NCBI GenBank assembly: GCA_963678675.1
Contig: OY783199.1
Location: 2,859,501 to 2,923,500, forward strand
DNA from: Xiphydria camelus
Taxonomy: Eukaryota > Arthropoda > Insecta > Hymenoptera > Xiphydriidae
Direction of reading: 5' to 3'
Length of the DNA: 64,000 nt
This document shows positions 42,911-53,735 of this stretch, piece after piece (position 1 is the first letter of the stretch; every line of letters begins with the position of its first letter). The notes under the pieces are model-generated. The model saw nothing but the letters and a program-made list of their open reading frames with translations. It was not told the origin of the DNA and did no database searches. A program made the position numbers and the translations under genes.

Positions 42911-43796
42911 TAGCACACCCACTGTCCGTAGGTACACTGCACCTCTCGCTCTCCCGCGTGCTCGTTGCCACCCTCGAAAGCACATTCAGCCAGATCGCAA
43001 GTATCGACGGACAGAAACTGTGAAGAGGATACGAGGAAACCTCTCGGTATTTTCGAGAGGCACTTTGGCTATGAGAATATCGCCGTGCAAGGCACGCACG
43101 GCCGAGCGGCTCGCACGTATGTACCAATTAGCGCCCGGGCGAGCGGTTAATTAAGGATTGGGGCAATGAGCCTCGGCGATGCGGCGGCAGTTTGCGCGAT
43201 AATGAATTATCCGCGACGGTAACTGAGCCACTGTGTGAGAGAGAGTATGAGGATCTTGGTAGCGACGGCGGAGAAGAGGGAGAGGGCTGGCGGGTACTTC
43301 GGTACCTCCTACCAGCCGGTCCACCATGTATGTATGTACTCCGCGGCGGCTCCCCGGATACCCCCGAGTAACCCGGGCCGCGCGGGTAGAACCGGCCTAA
43401 GTAAGGTAAGCGAAGTAAGAGAGAGGATGGCACGCGCGGCGCGTTCTATCGCTTCCGGGCATCAACGTGCTCGCGAGCCGCGGCTAATTGCCCTTTAATG
43501 CGCAAGCGCGTCGCGTTTCTATGCTCGCCTGCCTTTCGCGATCCGCGGCCGCGGATTGGCCGCGCAGGTATGAAGTTTCGTGCGATTCGGGTCACGAGAG
43601 GCTCGGAGACGTCGGTACCGTCGCGCGCGAGAGAGACTGAGGAAGGTGCGCACCCCTGTGCGATGTTGCCGCTCGCGTTAGTCTTTTGCGAACGATTTGC
43701 GGCGGGCGGAGTCGAAATCGGAAGGGATGACGTTCGCCGGAATCGAAAAAATCGTAAGGGGAAGCCACTCCGATCGGTCGGAATTATCTCGATCGT
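42911..43796. other. Noncoding GC-rich stretch
   Basis: Overlapping open frames on both strands, Arg- and Ser-rich, without motif or splice context. Confidence 0.5.
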
Positions 43797-43941
43797 CTTC
43801 GACCGCGATTATCTCGTTACCCGTGGACTTTTAGCCGATGTTGGTGTAATCCTTTTTTGTAGATTGAAGTGTGATCTTTCAAAAAGTATTACACCGACTA
43901 TGCCGAAAAGTTCACGGATAACGAGATAGCAGAGGTCGAAG
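43797..43941. repeat. Hairpin family K, copy 5
   Basis: CTTCGACCGCGATTATCTCG at the left pairs along its whole length with the right arm, which ends GAGATAGCAGAGGTCGAAG. The turn is TTTTGTAGATTGAAGTGTGATC. This is the cleanest copy. Confidence 0.8.
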
Positions 43942-44534
43942 CCGATCGCGTTAGCGCCATTCTGCCCTACGCTCGCGGGAATGTCAGCTAATCACCCGGG
44001 ATAACCGTGTTTCGAGGCGGATGCCGAGAGGGTGGCGGAATCGCGATATTTATTTGTTTGGGAAAGAACTGGCAGGTTGCAAAAAGTGAAATAGAGTCCG
44101 TTCGCCGAGGCGTAACCACGTCCAGCAGAAGCTCATACATATGTAGGCAGAGAGCCGGGCGTAGGACCCTCCGGAAAAATGAATATGCAGCTGCGGAGAG
44201 GGTATTATTTTATGAAATTTATTAACGCGTACCCCCTCCCCCCCCCCCCCCCCCCGCGTAGGTACGATGCGTGGTTTTGTCGCGCAACGTTCGTCGTGAG
44301 ATCCTTTTAGGTGTAACACGCTTGATTTTTTGATGGTAGTCGCTCTACATTCGCTCTTTGCTCTAAATCCGGAGCTATATTGTACCTACGTGAGAGAGAG
44401 TCCGAAGTTTGCGAATAATATTAAAGACGAGAAGGAAAAGCTGAAGTAATCGCGAATAGATAATTAGATAAAACGATCTCGATTAAATGTATCCACACCG
44501 ATGGAAGAGTTTATTTGCATTTAATAAACGTATG
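43942..44534. other. Noncoding stretch with a C homopolymer
   Basis: A run of more than 20 cytosines lies at about 44,232-44,255. No gene seen. Confidence 0.55.
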
Positions 44535-44679
44535 CTTGATTATGGCGAAAGAAATATTTCGTTGAGCCAAACAAATATATGTTAATTATTGGAATGTCTC
44601 TTTCACTCAAACGGCAATAGAGTAATAGCCAACGAATATTTTCTCGGTTCAAAGAAATATCTCTTTTGCCATAATCAAG
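44535..44679. mobile_element. Foldback family I, copy 2
   Basis: CTTGATTATGGCGAAAGAAA at the left is the complement of ATCTCTTTTGCCATAATCAAG at the right, with GAAATATTTC and GAAATAT pairing inside. Related to 824-973. Confidence 0.7.
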
Positions 44680-46505
44680 TGTAAATATATTAACTATATA
44701 TAAACTGTTATCTCAATGCACGTGCACTGAAAACAATATTTAGCTCATCCACAGCTATATTTCTGGCTGCCTCAGACATTATTTGGTGACAACTAGAAAA
44801 ATATTGCTAGCGTAGCAAGAATTCTTGCTATTGCGAAGAAAATTATCACTGCAATTACTACAATTTTTTCTAGTTGTGCAGGCCAAGTTTTTTTGAGTGT
44901 GCATATGTCCCAAGGGAGGGATCACGGCTACTCCCGACTCTACCGCGGCTTCCAATAGTCCATTTTCCGGTATAGCCTCCGAGCGAGCTCTCGCGACCGG
45001 AGTCCTATAAAATTGTAGCCCCTTATCGCCCGAGAGGAAGCGAAACATTAAATTGAGTCCGGAGGAGGCGGGGTGTTTCGGTGGGTGCGCCTGAGATTTC
45101 CTGTGCGGGGACGCCAAACGCTATACGGGGAGCGAGTGCTCCTACGTGGACTTTATACCGTGTGTTTTGGAAGACTTTCATCGCCCCCCTCGTACGATTT
45201 CGCGTCACCCCTGTCAAAATTCAAAGGCTACGATCGCGCGATAACGACAGCGAGATGCACCGCCGCGCGGAAGCTGCAACGGATGCAGCTTCTGCTTCGG
45301 AAGCCCCGCCGGACTATGCCTCGCGCGCGCGCGATATCCCAACGTCATCGGTACAACTTTATTATTAATGCAGCAGTAGCTCCGCATTACTAGGAATTTG
45401 TATATAATGGTGCTATGTACATATGTAATGCGCCGGGCTGCACATAATGGCGATATCACGAGATACGAACCAATAGCCGCAATTGTATGGAAATACGTAT
45501 CTATGAATGAAGACACTTTCATTTATGAAACCAGATACTTACGTACCGGACACGGGGCGTTGTAACATCCTGCTATTATGTGTCCTTACCTTTTCCCTCT
45601 CTCGACCGCTGCCCGGGGTTCGATTCACTCGCCTCGCCTCCTCCTGGCGAATCCGCGCTCGTCTTTCGCACCGTTGCACCGAGTTGATGCGGGTGCAATT
45701 TTGCTCTTTGCGTATATTTTGCTCTCCTTGGCGTATTTATCGGTAGGTACCGATTGCTCGCTTCTCTTTGCGTCTGGTGCATCTGAAGACATATAAAAAA
45801 ATGCACGCGCGTTAGCACCATTAACCCATTAGCGCTCGCTGGCAACTTTAGTCGCCGAGCAATCTCTTCTTTGAGAAATTGGATTGAGCATTTTCGCGTC
45901 ATCGACAAAATGTCTCCGGAAGCTTCATTTTATCGAAAGAGCACAGTTTCGAAAACCAGTAGAAATTATTCCGAGCATTAAAGGGTTAAATGGAACAGCT
46001 CGAACGACTCGACGCTGGCTTTCGTTAATTATTACGCATCGGGGATATGAGGTTCCAGTGCGTCAATCGGCTCTCGATGGAAATCTAGAAAAATTACGAT
46101 CGGCACGAAGGAGAGGGACACTTCGAGTACGCTCGCCGCGGCAGGTCGACTCGAGCAACCCCTCGCGCGAAGAGGAAAGAGCGAGGTGGCCGAGCGCGCC
46201 GACTGTGACGCTTTCCGGTCAGGTGCCGCCCTGACGATCCTCTGCCTTCCCGCAACTTTTAGCCCGCGCGTTCGCCCGTCCTCCCCCGTCGCTTCCCTCG
46301 CGCATGACTCCGTACACGAAGGAGGCGACCGCGTCTGGAAGCGTCGAGGGGCCGGAAGAGGACCATTTTCCAACCACGAATTAAAAGTTCGTCGGGCGGA
46401 GGCGCTGTCTATACGACCCTACGTCGTACGCGTGACGTATACAGGACGCGCAATGTGTACTGATTTCTGGCGACGAGCGTCGTTCGCGCTAGCGCGAATA
46501 TCACA
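44680..46505. other. Noncoding stretch, no gene seen
   Basis: An AT-rich piece at 44,720-44,900 resembles another decayed foldback (ACAACTAGAAAAATATTGC against ACAATTTTTTCTAGTTGTGC). GC-rich DNA with overlapping open frames follows. Confidence 0.45.
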
Positions 46506-46933
46506 CACTGAGAAAAGTAACTGGGTTAAAATGACAAAAAGCATCTAGTCAAACGTGTTTAGTTATTCTAACCGAAATATAGCGGTCAGTTGAACCAAAT
46601 ATTTAGCTGTTCCAAAGCAAATCGACGCTCGCAAATAAGAACATTGTATCTCAATAATGACAGTTTCTCGGAAAGTATCTCTTGTTACGATAATATTTAT
46701 GCCAAATTTCCATATTAATTAGATACGATTAAAGTACTTTAAAAAAAAATCCACATATTTGCAAAAATAATTTAGAAATCATGGTTTTAATTGAAAGAGG
46801 AGAATTTCTTATATTGAAAAGTGATGTTAACTCATTTTGGCCAAAAATTGAGATACGATGTTCCTATTTGCCAGCGTCGAAATGTTTATTTCACTGAACA
46901 GTTTGGTCATCGTCTTCAGAATTTTGGTTTGAT
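46506..46933 (+). mobile_element. MITE family A, copy 3, split by a nested MITE
   Basis: Begins ACACTGAGAAAAGTAACTGG and resumes after the insert with GTTTGGTCATCGTCTTCAGA and a right end TTTGATTGACAAAGTTATTTTTC. Host similarity stops exactly at the ends of the nested element. Confidence 0.75.
46622..46880. mobile_element. Nested MITE with 34-bp terminal inverted repeats (259 bp)
   Basis: TCGACGCTCGCAAATAAGAA at the left matches the complement of the right end TTCCTATTTGCCAGCGTCGA. Pairing continues through CAT(T/C)GTATCTCAAT to about 34 bp with three mismatches. It is inserted in the family A element. Confidence 0.85.
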
Positions 46934-47675
46934 TGACAAAGTTATTTTTCACGATACACGGAAAGACCGATGCCAGTAAGTTTTACAGTATTTATAATGA
47001 AAGAGGTACACACAGAGGCACGCGAATGTTTCTACTGTGCAGGAAAATTTTTCCTTAGAAACTGGTAAATTGTAATGTAAACTTTCACGATTTAATGTTT
47101 TCAAGAGAAAAATTAGTGTATCGAACTGTAAAAACATTCGAAAACCCTCATGCTTACCTCTTTTATTGTAAATACAGTAAAATTTACCGGTATTAGTCTC
47201 TCTATGCATCCTACACTTTCGACTCACGAGTCCAAACTACCCCAGAGTGTCTAGCGATTAGAAATAATACATTTTCATGCTACATCCAAGATTTCCACAA
47301 GCGTTGTCTCTGTACTTTGCCACGAAAGAGGCACGCAAAGTGGGATCTATGACTTTTTGGGTGTTTACACAAAATTTCCCGTCCAAACATAGAAATTGAT
47401 TTTTGTTTCAATGTGAATAATACCGGAAGCCATTGATTTCATCAACACGAAGCCTACCAAACGCATTTCCAACGTTTCCGTCATCCCAAGATCACATAAA
47501 TATTATCACAACGAATAATTTCTTGCGCAGGGTTTTTCATGAGATTTTTACACATAAAAAAAAATTCCACGATACTTTCGTGACTTCTGTGATTTCCATG
47601 ATCGCGCTGGACACCCCGTACCCGCAACAGTCGCCCGAGCGAAATGGAAACCTCCGCCTCGGTTGCGCAAATCTA
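46934..47675. other. Noncoding AT-rich stretch
   Basis: Only short open frames. No repeat with a clear partner was recognised. Confidence 0.5.
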
Positions 47676-47918
47676 GAAATCTCCCCGAAACACGCTCGGA
47701 TTTCATTTTTAATTTAAGAGACCACTCAAGCATCCCCGCGTTGCAAGCGCAGGATCTATAGAAATCTCCCCGAAACATGCACCGCAGGATTTTCTCCGCG
47801 GAGATCATTCAAGCATCCCCCGGTTGCGCATATCCGTCGCGGCGTCTGTACAGAAATCTCCCCGAAACTGCAGGATTTTCTCCGCGCGGAGCGACCACTC
47901 AAGCATCCCCTTCGCGTT
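47676..47918 (+). repeat. Three tandem units of about 85-92 bp
   Basis: Each unit starts GAAATCTCCCCGAAAC (47,676, 47,761, 47,853), and each carries a CTCAAGCATCCCC or TTCAAGCATCCCC word about 50 bp later. Units 2 and 3 share GCAGGATTTTCTCCGCG. Confidence 0.75.
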
Positions 47919-48919
47919 GGGATCGAACCGCCGAGAAAACCGCCGCGGAATCCTCGAAAACCGGCGAATTATCCGTCACGCGGTGCCGCTCTCAAATTTT
48001 ACGAGTCGTCGCAATCGCGATTACCCGCACGCCACACACCTCGCGAGTGCGACGACGAGCGGCGATTTCGCAACGCGTTCTATCCGCGCCGAAATCTCCT
48101 GTCGCCGGGGATGGCGGGAGGGCGACTTCCTGCGTCGTCGTCCACCCGCGCGGCGTGGACAATGACCACGCATACTCGCGCGCTCCTGATATCTGGCCGG
48201 CGATCTAGTTCGCGGAAGTAGGCGCACACGCGGGACGGATGTATGCGTGAGCGATGCGTCGGTGACGGGGCACGGGGGGACCCCGAGGAAGAGCGCGAGG
48301 GGGGGGGAGGCTTTCTGGGAGGAGGATATGATGGCTCGTGGCGTTATGCTTCGCGAACTGTTATGCTCCTCGGGCACCACCGGACCATAAGCGAGGCTGC
48401 TCCGCTCCGCGCCGTTTCTCATTATCAACACATCGGCGTCGGGCGTACGTTTCGCGAAATTTCCAAGGAAATTTTCGCCGCCGCCATCCGGATCTGCCGA
48501 GCGCGACGCGGAGATAGCGCGAAGCTGCACCGGCGGCCCTCCTCCCCTCGTCACCCCCTTCGGACGTCTGTCGAAACTTTGAAAAATCTATCCGTCTCAC
48601 CTCCCTCGAGCGACTGTGATTTCGTTTTTACCGGTTTTCCGGCCGATGCCGTTCGAGAAAAGAGATTTCGAAAAAATGTAGACAGACGCGGAGTTGTAGA
48701 TATACATTCGGGTTACAGCGGGGGGCCGTGAAATTGAGACGCGCGCGCGCGAGTGACTTTTTGAAAGGTGAGTTATACAATCCACGGCGGTTCCGCTTTT
48801 TGGAACTGTGGTTGGCATCATCGCGCGTCTCTTGCTCGACGGAAATTATGTACGGGAGACGCGAGCGACTCGCTGCACCTATAATGTGCGACTCGATCGG
48901 GCCACGATCGCGCACCCGT
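47919..48919. other. Noncoding GC-rich stretch
   Basis: Several overlapping long open frames (e.g. 48,021-48,554 minus and 48,243-48,731 plus) arise from stop-poor GC-rich DNA. None is supported. Confidence 0.5.
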
Positions 48920-49066
48920 CTTCGACCGCGATTATCTCGCGAATGGCGCACTTTTCGTCGAAAACTGTACTACACTTTTTTGAAGCCCGTGTTTCGATCT
49001 ACAAAAAAGGTCCTCGGCGAGATGTGCGAAAAGTTCACGGGTAACGAGATAATCGCCGTCAAAGCG
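48920..49066. repeat. Hairpin family K, copy 6
   Basis: CTTCGACCGCGATTATCTCG at the left, right end GGGTAACGAGATAATCGCCG. The centre carries CTACACTTTTTTGAAG and CTACAAAAAAGG. Confidence 0.75.
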
Positions 49067-49889
49067 GACGGCGCCGCCTCGATCGTTCTCCTTGCTCGAA
49101 ACTCGCACTCAGACTCTCTGCAATCGCGAGAGAAGGAAGTCCTGGAAGAGCCTAGCGGGGGCTACATTTCGGAAAGGGACGCCAATGCGTCTAGGCACGA
49201 GCCACGAGTCCGCATACGGTCGTCTTGCGGCAGTGAATACGCCTGGAGTCTCTGACCCGTAGTTCCTCCCGGGGGAGTCTTCCGGAGGAGCGTTCAGCAT
49301 GCGTAAGGAGCGTTATATTACGCCTTGGCGAACGAATAAGAAAGCAGTTAGGAGCGAGGGAGCGGGTTGCAGGGGGTGTCTTGCCACGCGCTGCCTATCG
49401 TACGCCACCGCCGGCCGCCGTACCGCGGCGTAACGACTCGTCACACTCTGCTTGTCGGCGCGCACGATAATTGCGCTCATTACGTTCGAAAACTCTCGAG
49501 AGCCGGTCGAGAGCCGATTATAGAGCGATATAAAGCGGGCACGCCGCGCACGGAACGTGAAAAAAAGAAGCGGATCCCCGATCCGCGCGCGCGCGCGGCG
49601 TCTTCGTGGCGCGCGCTCCTCGGAAGGTGTGGGTGGGTGGGTGGTTGCGTGCGCCTCGCGGGGGAGAGGCTGTTGCGAGTGCGATGCTTTTTCGTAAGCG
49701 ACGAATCGGTCCTGCGTATCGGTACCGAATTTTAGAAATACCGTAGACTTGCGGAAAATTGAAATTAAGTACTGGTGATGTCGGAGCGGGAACTTTCGCT
49801 ACCCAGGTGACTGCTCCGACTACTGCAGTAGCTACATACTGCAGTAGCTCATGAGCTACACGCGCATTAGGTACAAGGCGTGAGGAGTA
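49067..49889. other. Noncoding GC-rich stretch
   Basis: Contains alternating CG tracts and a (GGGT)n piece near 49,630. No gene seen. Confidence 0.5.
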
Positions 49890-50141
49890 CACAGCCAGGG
49901 AAAAGGTGTAGTTAAATGCGAACTTGTGTGTGTGATAGAAGAATTTATTTGAGATGAATAGGAATTTATTGCCATCGAACAAAAGTCTACTTGAGTTAGA
50001 TTGATGTTCTACTAGGTTTGTACTCGATTAAAAAGATGTGCAAAATATTTATCTAATTCAAATAGACTTTTGTTTGATACGAATAAATTCCTATTTATCT
50101 CAAATACATGTTTCTATCAGGCTGGGCCTTTTCCCTGAGTG
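49890..50141 (+). mobile_element. MITE family B, copy 5
   Basis: Starts CACAGCCAGGGAAAAGGTG and ends GGGCCTTTTCCCTGAGTG. The internal arms pair AAAAGTCTACTTGAGTTAGA with CTAATTCAAATAGACTTTTG. It abuts a family H copy. Confidence 0.75.
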
Positions 50142-50604
50142 CACTGTCAGAAAAATTTGTATTTTTTAAAAATATTCTTATATACAAAGAGCTTTCTTTC
50201 CAATACATGTAATTATCAAAATTAACATACTTTCTTGTGAAATTTGCGTTCAATATTTGTGGCACTTAACATTGCAATTACATTAAATTGAATACAAATT
50301 TCATAACGAAATATATTAATCTTTATAATCGAAAGTATTGGAAAGCTTTATATATGTATACGAAGAAAAATAACTTGCCGATCCAAGTAACCGTCGACAT
50401 GAATAGTCGCAAGAATATATTTATTTAAGTAAAATATATTATTGTCGAATCAAGTATAGATTCAACGAACGTACACCTATCTTAAATCTATATTATTTAT
50501 ATATTCTTGGCACCATTCATGTCGATGATTATTTGAATCGGCAATTATTTTTCTCAGTGTAGAGTATATAATTACATTAAATTGAATATAATTTTATTTA
50601 AAGT
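50142..50604 (+). mobile_element. MITE family H, copy 6, split by a nested MITE
   Basis: Begins CACTGTCAGAAAAATTTGTA. The right half carries ATTGGAAAGCTTTATATATG and, after the insert, ATTACATTAAATTGAATATA. Interrupted at 50,361-50,559. Confidence 0.7.
50361..50559. mobile_element. Nested MITE family G with TA target duplication (199 bp)
   Basis: CGAAGAAAAATAACTTGCCG at the left pairs with the complement of CGGCAATTATTTTTCTCAGTG at the right. Pairing continues through CGACATGAAT and AAGAATATAT for about 60 bp. TA flanks both ends (50,359-50,360; 50,560-50,561). Confidence 0.85.
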
Positions 50605-50659
50605 GGAGCTATCCTTGCCTATCTTCTCTGCGAATCACTTACTAACGCTAAATTCCTGT

Positions 50660-50910
50660 ACAGAGAAAAAGAATTAATTAGATCGACTGAAAATTACCTG
50701 CGGGGTCACAAGTAATTATTCATTTATATCAATTAAATTTTTAAATACATCAATTTGATATCTCTCTCATACAATAATATGAAACGGTACGTCATTGCAA
50801 GGCAGAAATATCAAATTAATATGAAAAAAGATGAAATTGATGTAAATAAATAATTACTTGCGACCCCGCAAGTAATTATTGGTAGATCCAACGAATTTTT
50901 CCCTGTGTAC
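50660..50910. mobile_element. MITE family F, copy 1 (251 bp)
   Basis: ACAGAGAAAAAGAATTAATT at the left pairs with the complement of GAATTTTTCCCTGTGT at the right. The inner arms share TTGCGGGGTCRCAAGTAATTA-type sequence and a TATATCAAATT core. No coding capacity. Confidence 0.8.
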
Positions 50911-50990
50911 AATCCATAGAAAATACAGCACGGTGGATGCTGCGAGCGGTATGAAAATCCCGTCGATATAAAAATCCTCGTTCCACTTGC

Positions 50991-51393
50991 ACGGAGGAAA
51001 AGAATTAGTCGAATCTACTGAAATATCAAATGAAGGGTAGGTACAGGAATAAAACAGGGAATGTGTCACAAAAATAAAATCTTGAGAAATTAAGCTTTTT
51101 AAGCTTGGAGACCTCTTGTTTTATGTCTGTACACCAATATTTTATTTGCATTTTCTGTGGACACATCTATCGTTTTATTCCTGTAACAGTCCTACCACTA
51201 AAACGTACACATAAAATACTAATAGATAGCGATGAAAACCCAATTTTCGACGAAAAGTTGATATTCCCTGTTTTATTCCTGTATACCCTTCAAATTAGTA
51301 TGAAAAAAGATGAAATCGATGTAAATGAATAATAACCCTCGCGACCCTGCAAAAGTAATTTTCACTAGATTCAATTTCTTCTCTCTCCCCGCG
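50991..51393. mobile_element. MITE family F, copy 2, split by a nested MITE
   Basis: The left end ACGGAGGAAAAGAATTAGTC and right end TTCACTAGATTCAATTTCTT belong to family F. The host word ATATCAAATTAATATGAAAA is broken by the insertion at 51,032-51,291. Confidence 0.75.
51032..51291. mobile_element. Nested MITE with AAAT target duplication (260 bp)
   Basis: GAAGGGTAGGTACAGGAATA at the left pairs with the complement of TTTATTCCTGTATACCCTTC, with AAACAGGGAAT shared inside. AAAT flanks both ends (51,028-51,031 and 51,292-51,295). The uninterrupted sequence is seen at about 50,810-50,825. Confidence 0.8.
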
Positions 51394-52494
51394 TGTCTCT
51401 TGCAATTCGGCGGCACACGGTCCAGTTCCCGCTGCGAAATCTCGGCAAGCGCGAAAGGAGCACCCGCGGAGGGGATCGCATCGCGAGGCTCACGGCGCGC
51501 CGTGCAGCGTTCAGACGCTGACCCCCGGCGTCGGCGCAGAGACGCTGCCACGGCGACGAGGCTCTCCTTGATCCCAATTAAAGGAAGCCTCCGCCTCGTT
51601 GCGCGACCTCTCGCACGGGCGACTGTACGGACGATTGAAACGGCGGGACATCGCGCGCGCGTATAAAGTAGGACGCGTAAGGATACCGCGAGGATTCCCA
51701 CGCGGCGAGAAGAGGGCCCCGGCCATCCAGATCATCAGCGCGCCGTGGCATCCTACCTACCACCGCGCGCGGCAGATGGCGAGTTCTCTTCCGCGTTTAT
51801 TAATAAAACTCCCCTCTCTCGCCTCCTCCTGCTCCTCTCGCAGCAGCCTCCGCACGACTAGCTCCTGCGCGCGTATAGGTACGCGCTCGTCGCGTTTCCC
51901 GCGAACTTTATCACCCTCGTATCGCGTCCTCCCGGTTCTGCACGGCAGCCCCGCGCGGGTCGACGTGCGCGCGGCATTTTTAATCGGGTCCTCGCGCCGC
52001 TACCGCGCGAAGCGTAGTCCTCCGCGTGGCCGCAGGGGGGAGAGAGAGAGAGAGAGAGAGAGCGTCTTGTCCTCCGGGTAACTCGCTTTTTCTCGCTCCC
52101 CGGTCGCGCGCATTCTTCGATGTCGACGCGGTGCCTCGTATCTCCTGGCAGGGATCCGTCGGCGCGCGAGCGGAGATAACGAATGACGGACGGGGTCGAA
52201 ATTCCGCGGGATCGCCGACGGCGGGTTCACGCGGCGCGCGCTCCTCTTTTGCCGGGCGCCGATCGCGACGAGGGTTGGCGGCGGGAAGGCGAGAGTTGCG
52301 AGTGAAGAGAAATTCGACGATCGGGATTCGATTATCGCGATACGTGGAGCTCGCGATCAGGCTCTGAGGGCCTCCACGTGATTGGAAGAATAAGATTAGA
52401 ATAAGCATCGTCTCGTGGTATTATCTATAATGGCTCGATCGATATTTCCTATTTTTCCATTTTCCGTGATCTTTCCGACCGTGTCTTCGTTGTA
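51394..52494. other. Noncoding GC-rich stretch with (GA)n
   Basis: A (GA)n tract lies at about 52,037-52,062. Overlapping open frames on both strands are not supported. Confidence 0.5.
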
Positions 52495-52756
52495 GACTGA
52501 GAAAAATAACTTGGTTAAAATGACAAACTGCATCAGGCTAAACGAGTCTGGTTATTCTAAGCAAAATACGAATAAATTTAATCGAATATCGAGTTATTCT
52601 AACTACATCTTTAGTTACTCCAACTACACGTCTAGTTATTCTAACTAGAACACGGTCAATCAAACCAAACAGATGGAGAGGATCCATATTTCACCAAACG
52701 TTTTGGTTATGGTCTCCAGGATTTTGGTCAGATTGACCAGGTTATTTTCCCCAGTG
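52495..52756 (+). mobile_element. MITE family A, copy 4 (full length, TA duplication)
   Basis: GACTGAGAAAAATAACTTGG at the left pairs with the complement of CCAGGTTATTTTCCCCAGTG at the right. TA flanks both ends (52,493-52,494 and 52,757-52,758). This is the best reference copy of the family, 262 bp. Confidence 0.85.
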
Positions 52757-52767
52757 TATCACTACAA

Positions 52768-53030
52768 CACAGAGAAAACGAATTAGTTGGATCCACTGAG
52801 AATTATTTGCGGGGCCGCAAGTAATTATTTATTTAGATTAATTTGATCTCTTTTTTCATATAAATTTGATATTTCTTACTTGCAATCACATACCTTTTAA
52901 TATGTTTGCAAGGAAGAAATACGAGTATTCAGTTGATGAGTTGAAAAATGTCATTGATGAAAATAAATAATTACTCGCGACCCCGCGAGTAATTTTCAGT
53001 AGATCTAACTAATTCTTTTTCTCTGTGCAG
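52768..53030. mobile_element. MITE family F, copy 3 (263 bp)
   Basis: CACAGAGAAAACGAATTAGT pairs with the complement of AATTCTTTTTCTCTGTG. The inner arms are GCGGGGCCGCAAGTAATTAT and ATTACTCGCGACCCCGCGAG. Confidence 0.8.
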
Positions 53031-53232
53031 TACAGCAGCTTAAATTGCATTCAAATTGGCGAGCATTAAATGTTTCTGATTCATTTTCTCATTCATGTTA
53101 ATGTTCATTCCTTTTAGACATTTCCCGGTTGTGATCATATTGAGAATGACAATAAGGAGGCTTGAGGCACTATAGATGATTGAATCATCAGATGATTGAG
53201 CCATTAGATGGCTCTGTGAAACAATGCTCATT

Positions 53233-53486
53233 CACAAAGAAAAAGAACTAGTTGGATCTACTAATAATTACTTCCAGGGTCGCGAGTAATTATTTTTTTT
53301 TACGTAAATTTGATCTTCTTTCAAATTAATCTGACATTTCTTCCTTGCAATCACATACTATTCCACGTGACTATGAGGAAGAGATATCATATTGATACAT
53401 TAGACGATTTCATTGATACGAATAAACAATTACTTATCACCCCGTAAGTAATTTTCTACAGATCAAACTAATTCTCTTTCCCTGTA
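53233..53486. mobile_element. MITE family F, copy 4 (254 bp)
   Basis: CACAAAGAAAAAGAACTAGT pairs with the complement of TAATTCTCTTTCCCTGT. The inner arms are diverged (CCAGGGTCGCGAGTAATTAT and AATTACTTATCACCCCG). Confidence 0.75.
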
Positions 53487-53498
53487 TCTTTATTCTTC

Positions 53499-53735
53499 CA
53501 ATTGAGGGCCTGGGAATAAAAGGGATCCAAGTGGCTTTTCTTATAAATGGACTTATAAGTGCAGATTTAGGTACCTCTTATGTGCCGATTTATTTAGTAT
53601 AAAAAGGTTTCCTGCACATGAGATCACATGCATAGATCCTGAATTGTTTAAATCCAAATAACCTAAACCTGCACTTCAGTCCATATAATATAAGAAAAGT
53701 CACTTGGATCCCTTTTATTCCAAGGCCCTCAATTG
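53499..53735. mobile_element. Foldback MITE family S (237 bp, about 80-bp arms)
   Basis: CAATTGAGGGCCTGGGAATA at the left is the complement of ATTCCAAGGCCCTCAATTG at the right. Pairing continues through AAAAGGGATCCAAGTG and CTTTTCTTATA into GTGCAGRTTTAGGT. It abuts family F copy 4. Confidence 0.85.

Noticed and set aside
45612..45635. tRNA-like word GGGGTTCGATTCAC
   Set aside because: No cloverleaf can be drawn from the adjacent sequence.
47676..47918. Possible CRISPR-like array of direct repeats
   Set aside because: Only three units, with similarity across most of each unit rather than short repeats with unique spacers, and a eukaryotic context.
48021..48731. Long overlapping open frames on both strands
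   Set aside because: Typical of stop-poor GC-rich DNA; no motif.
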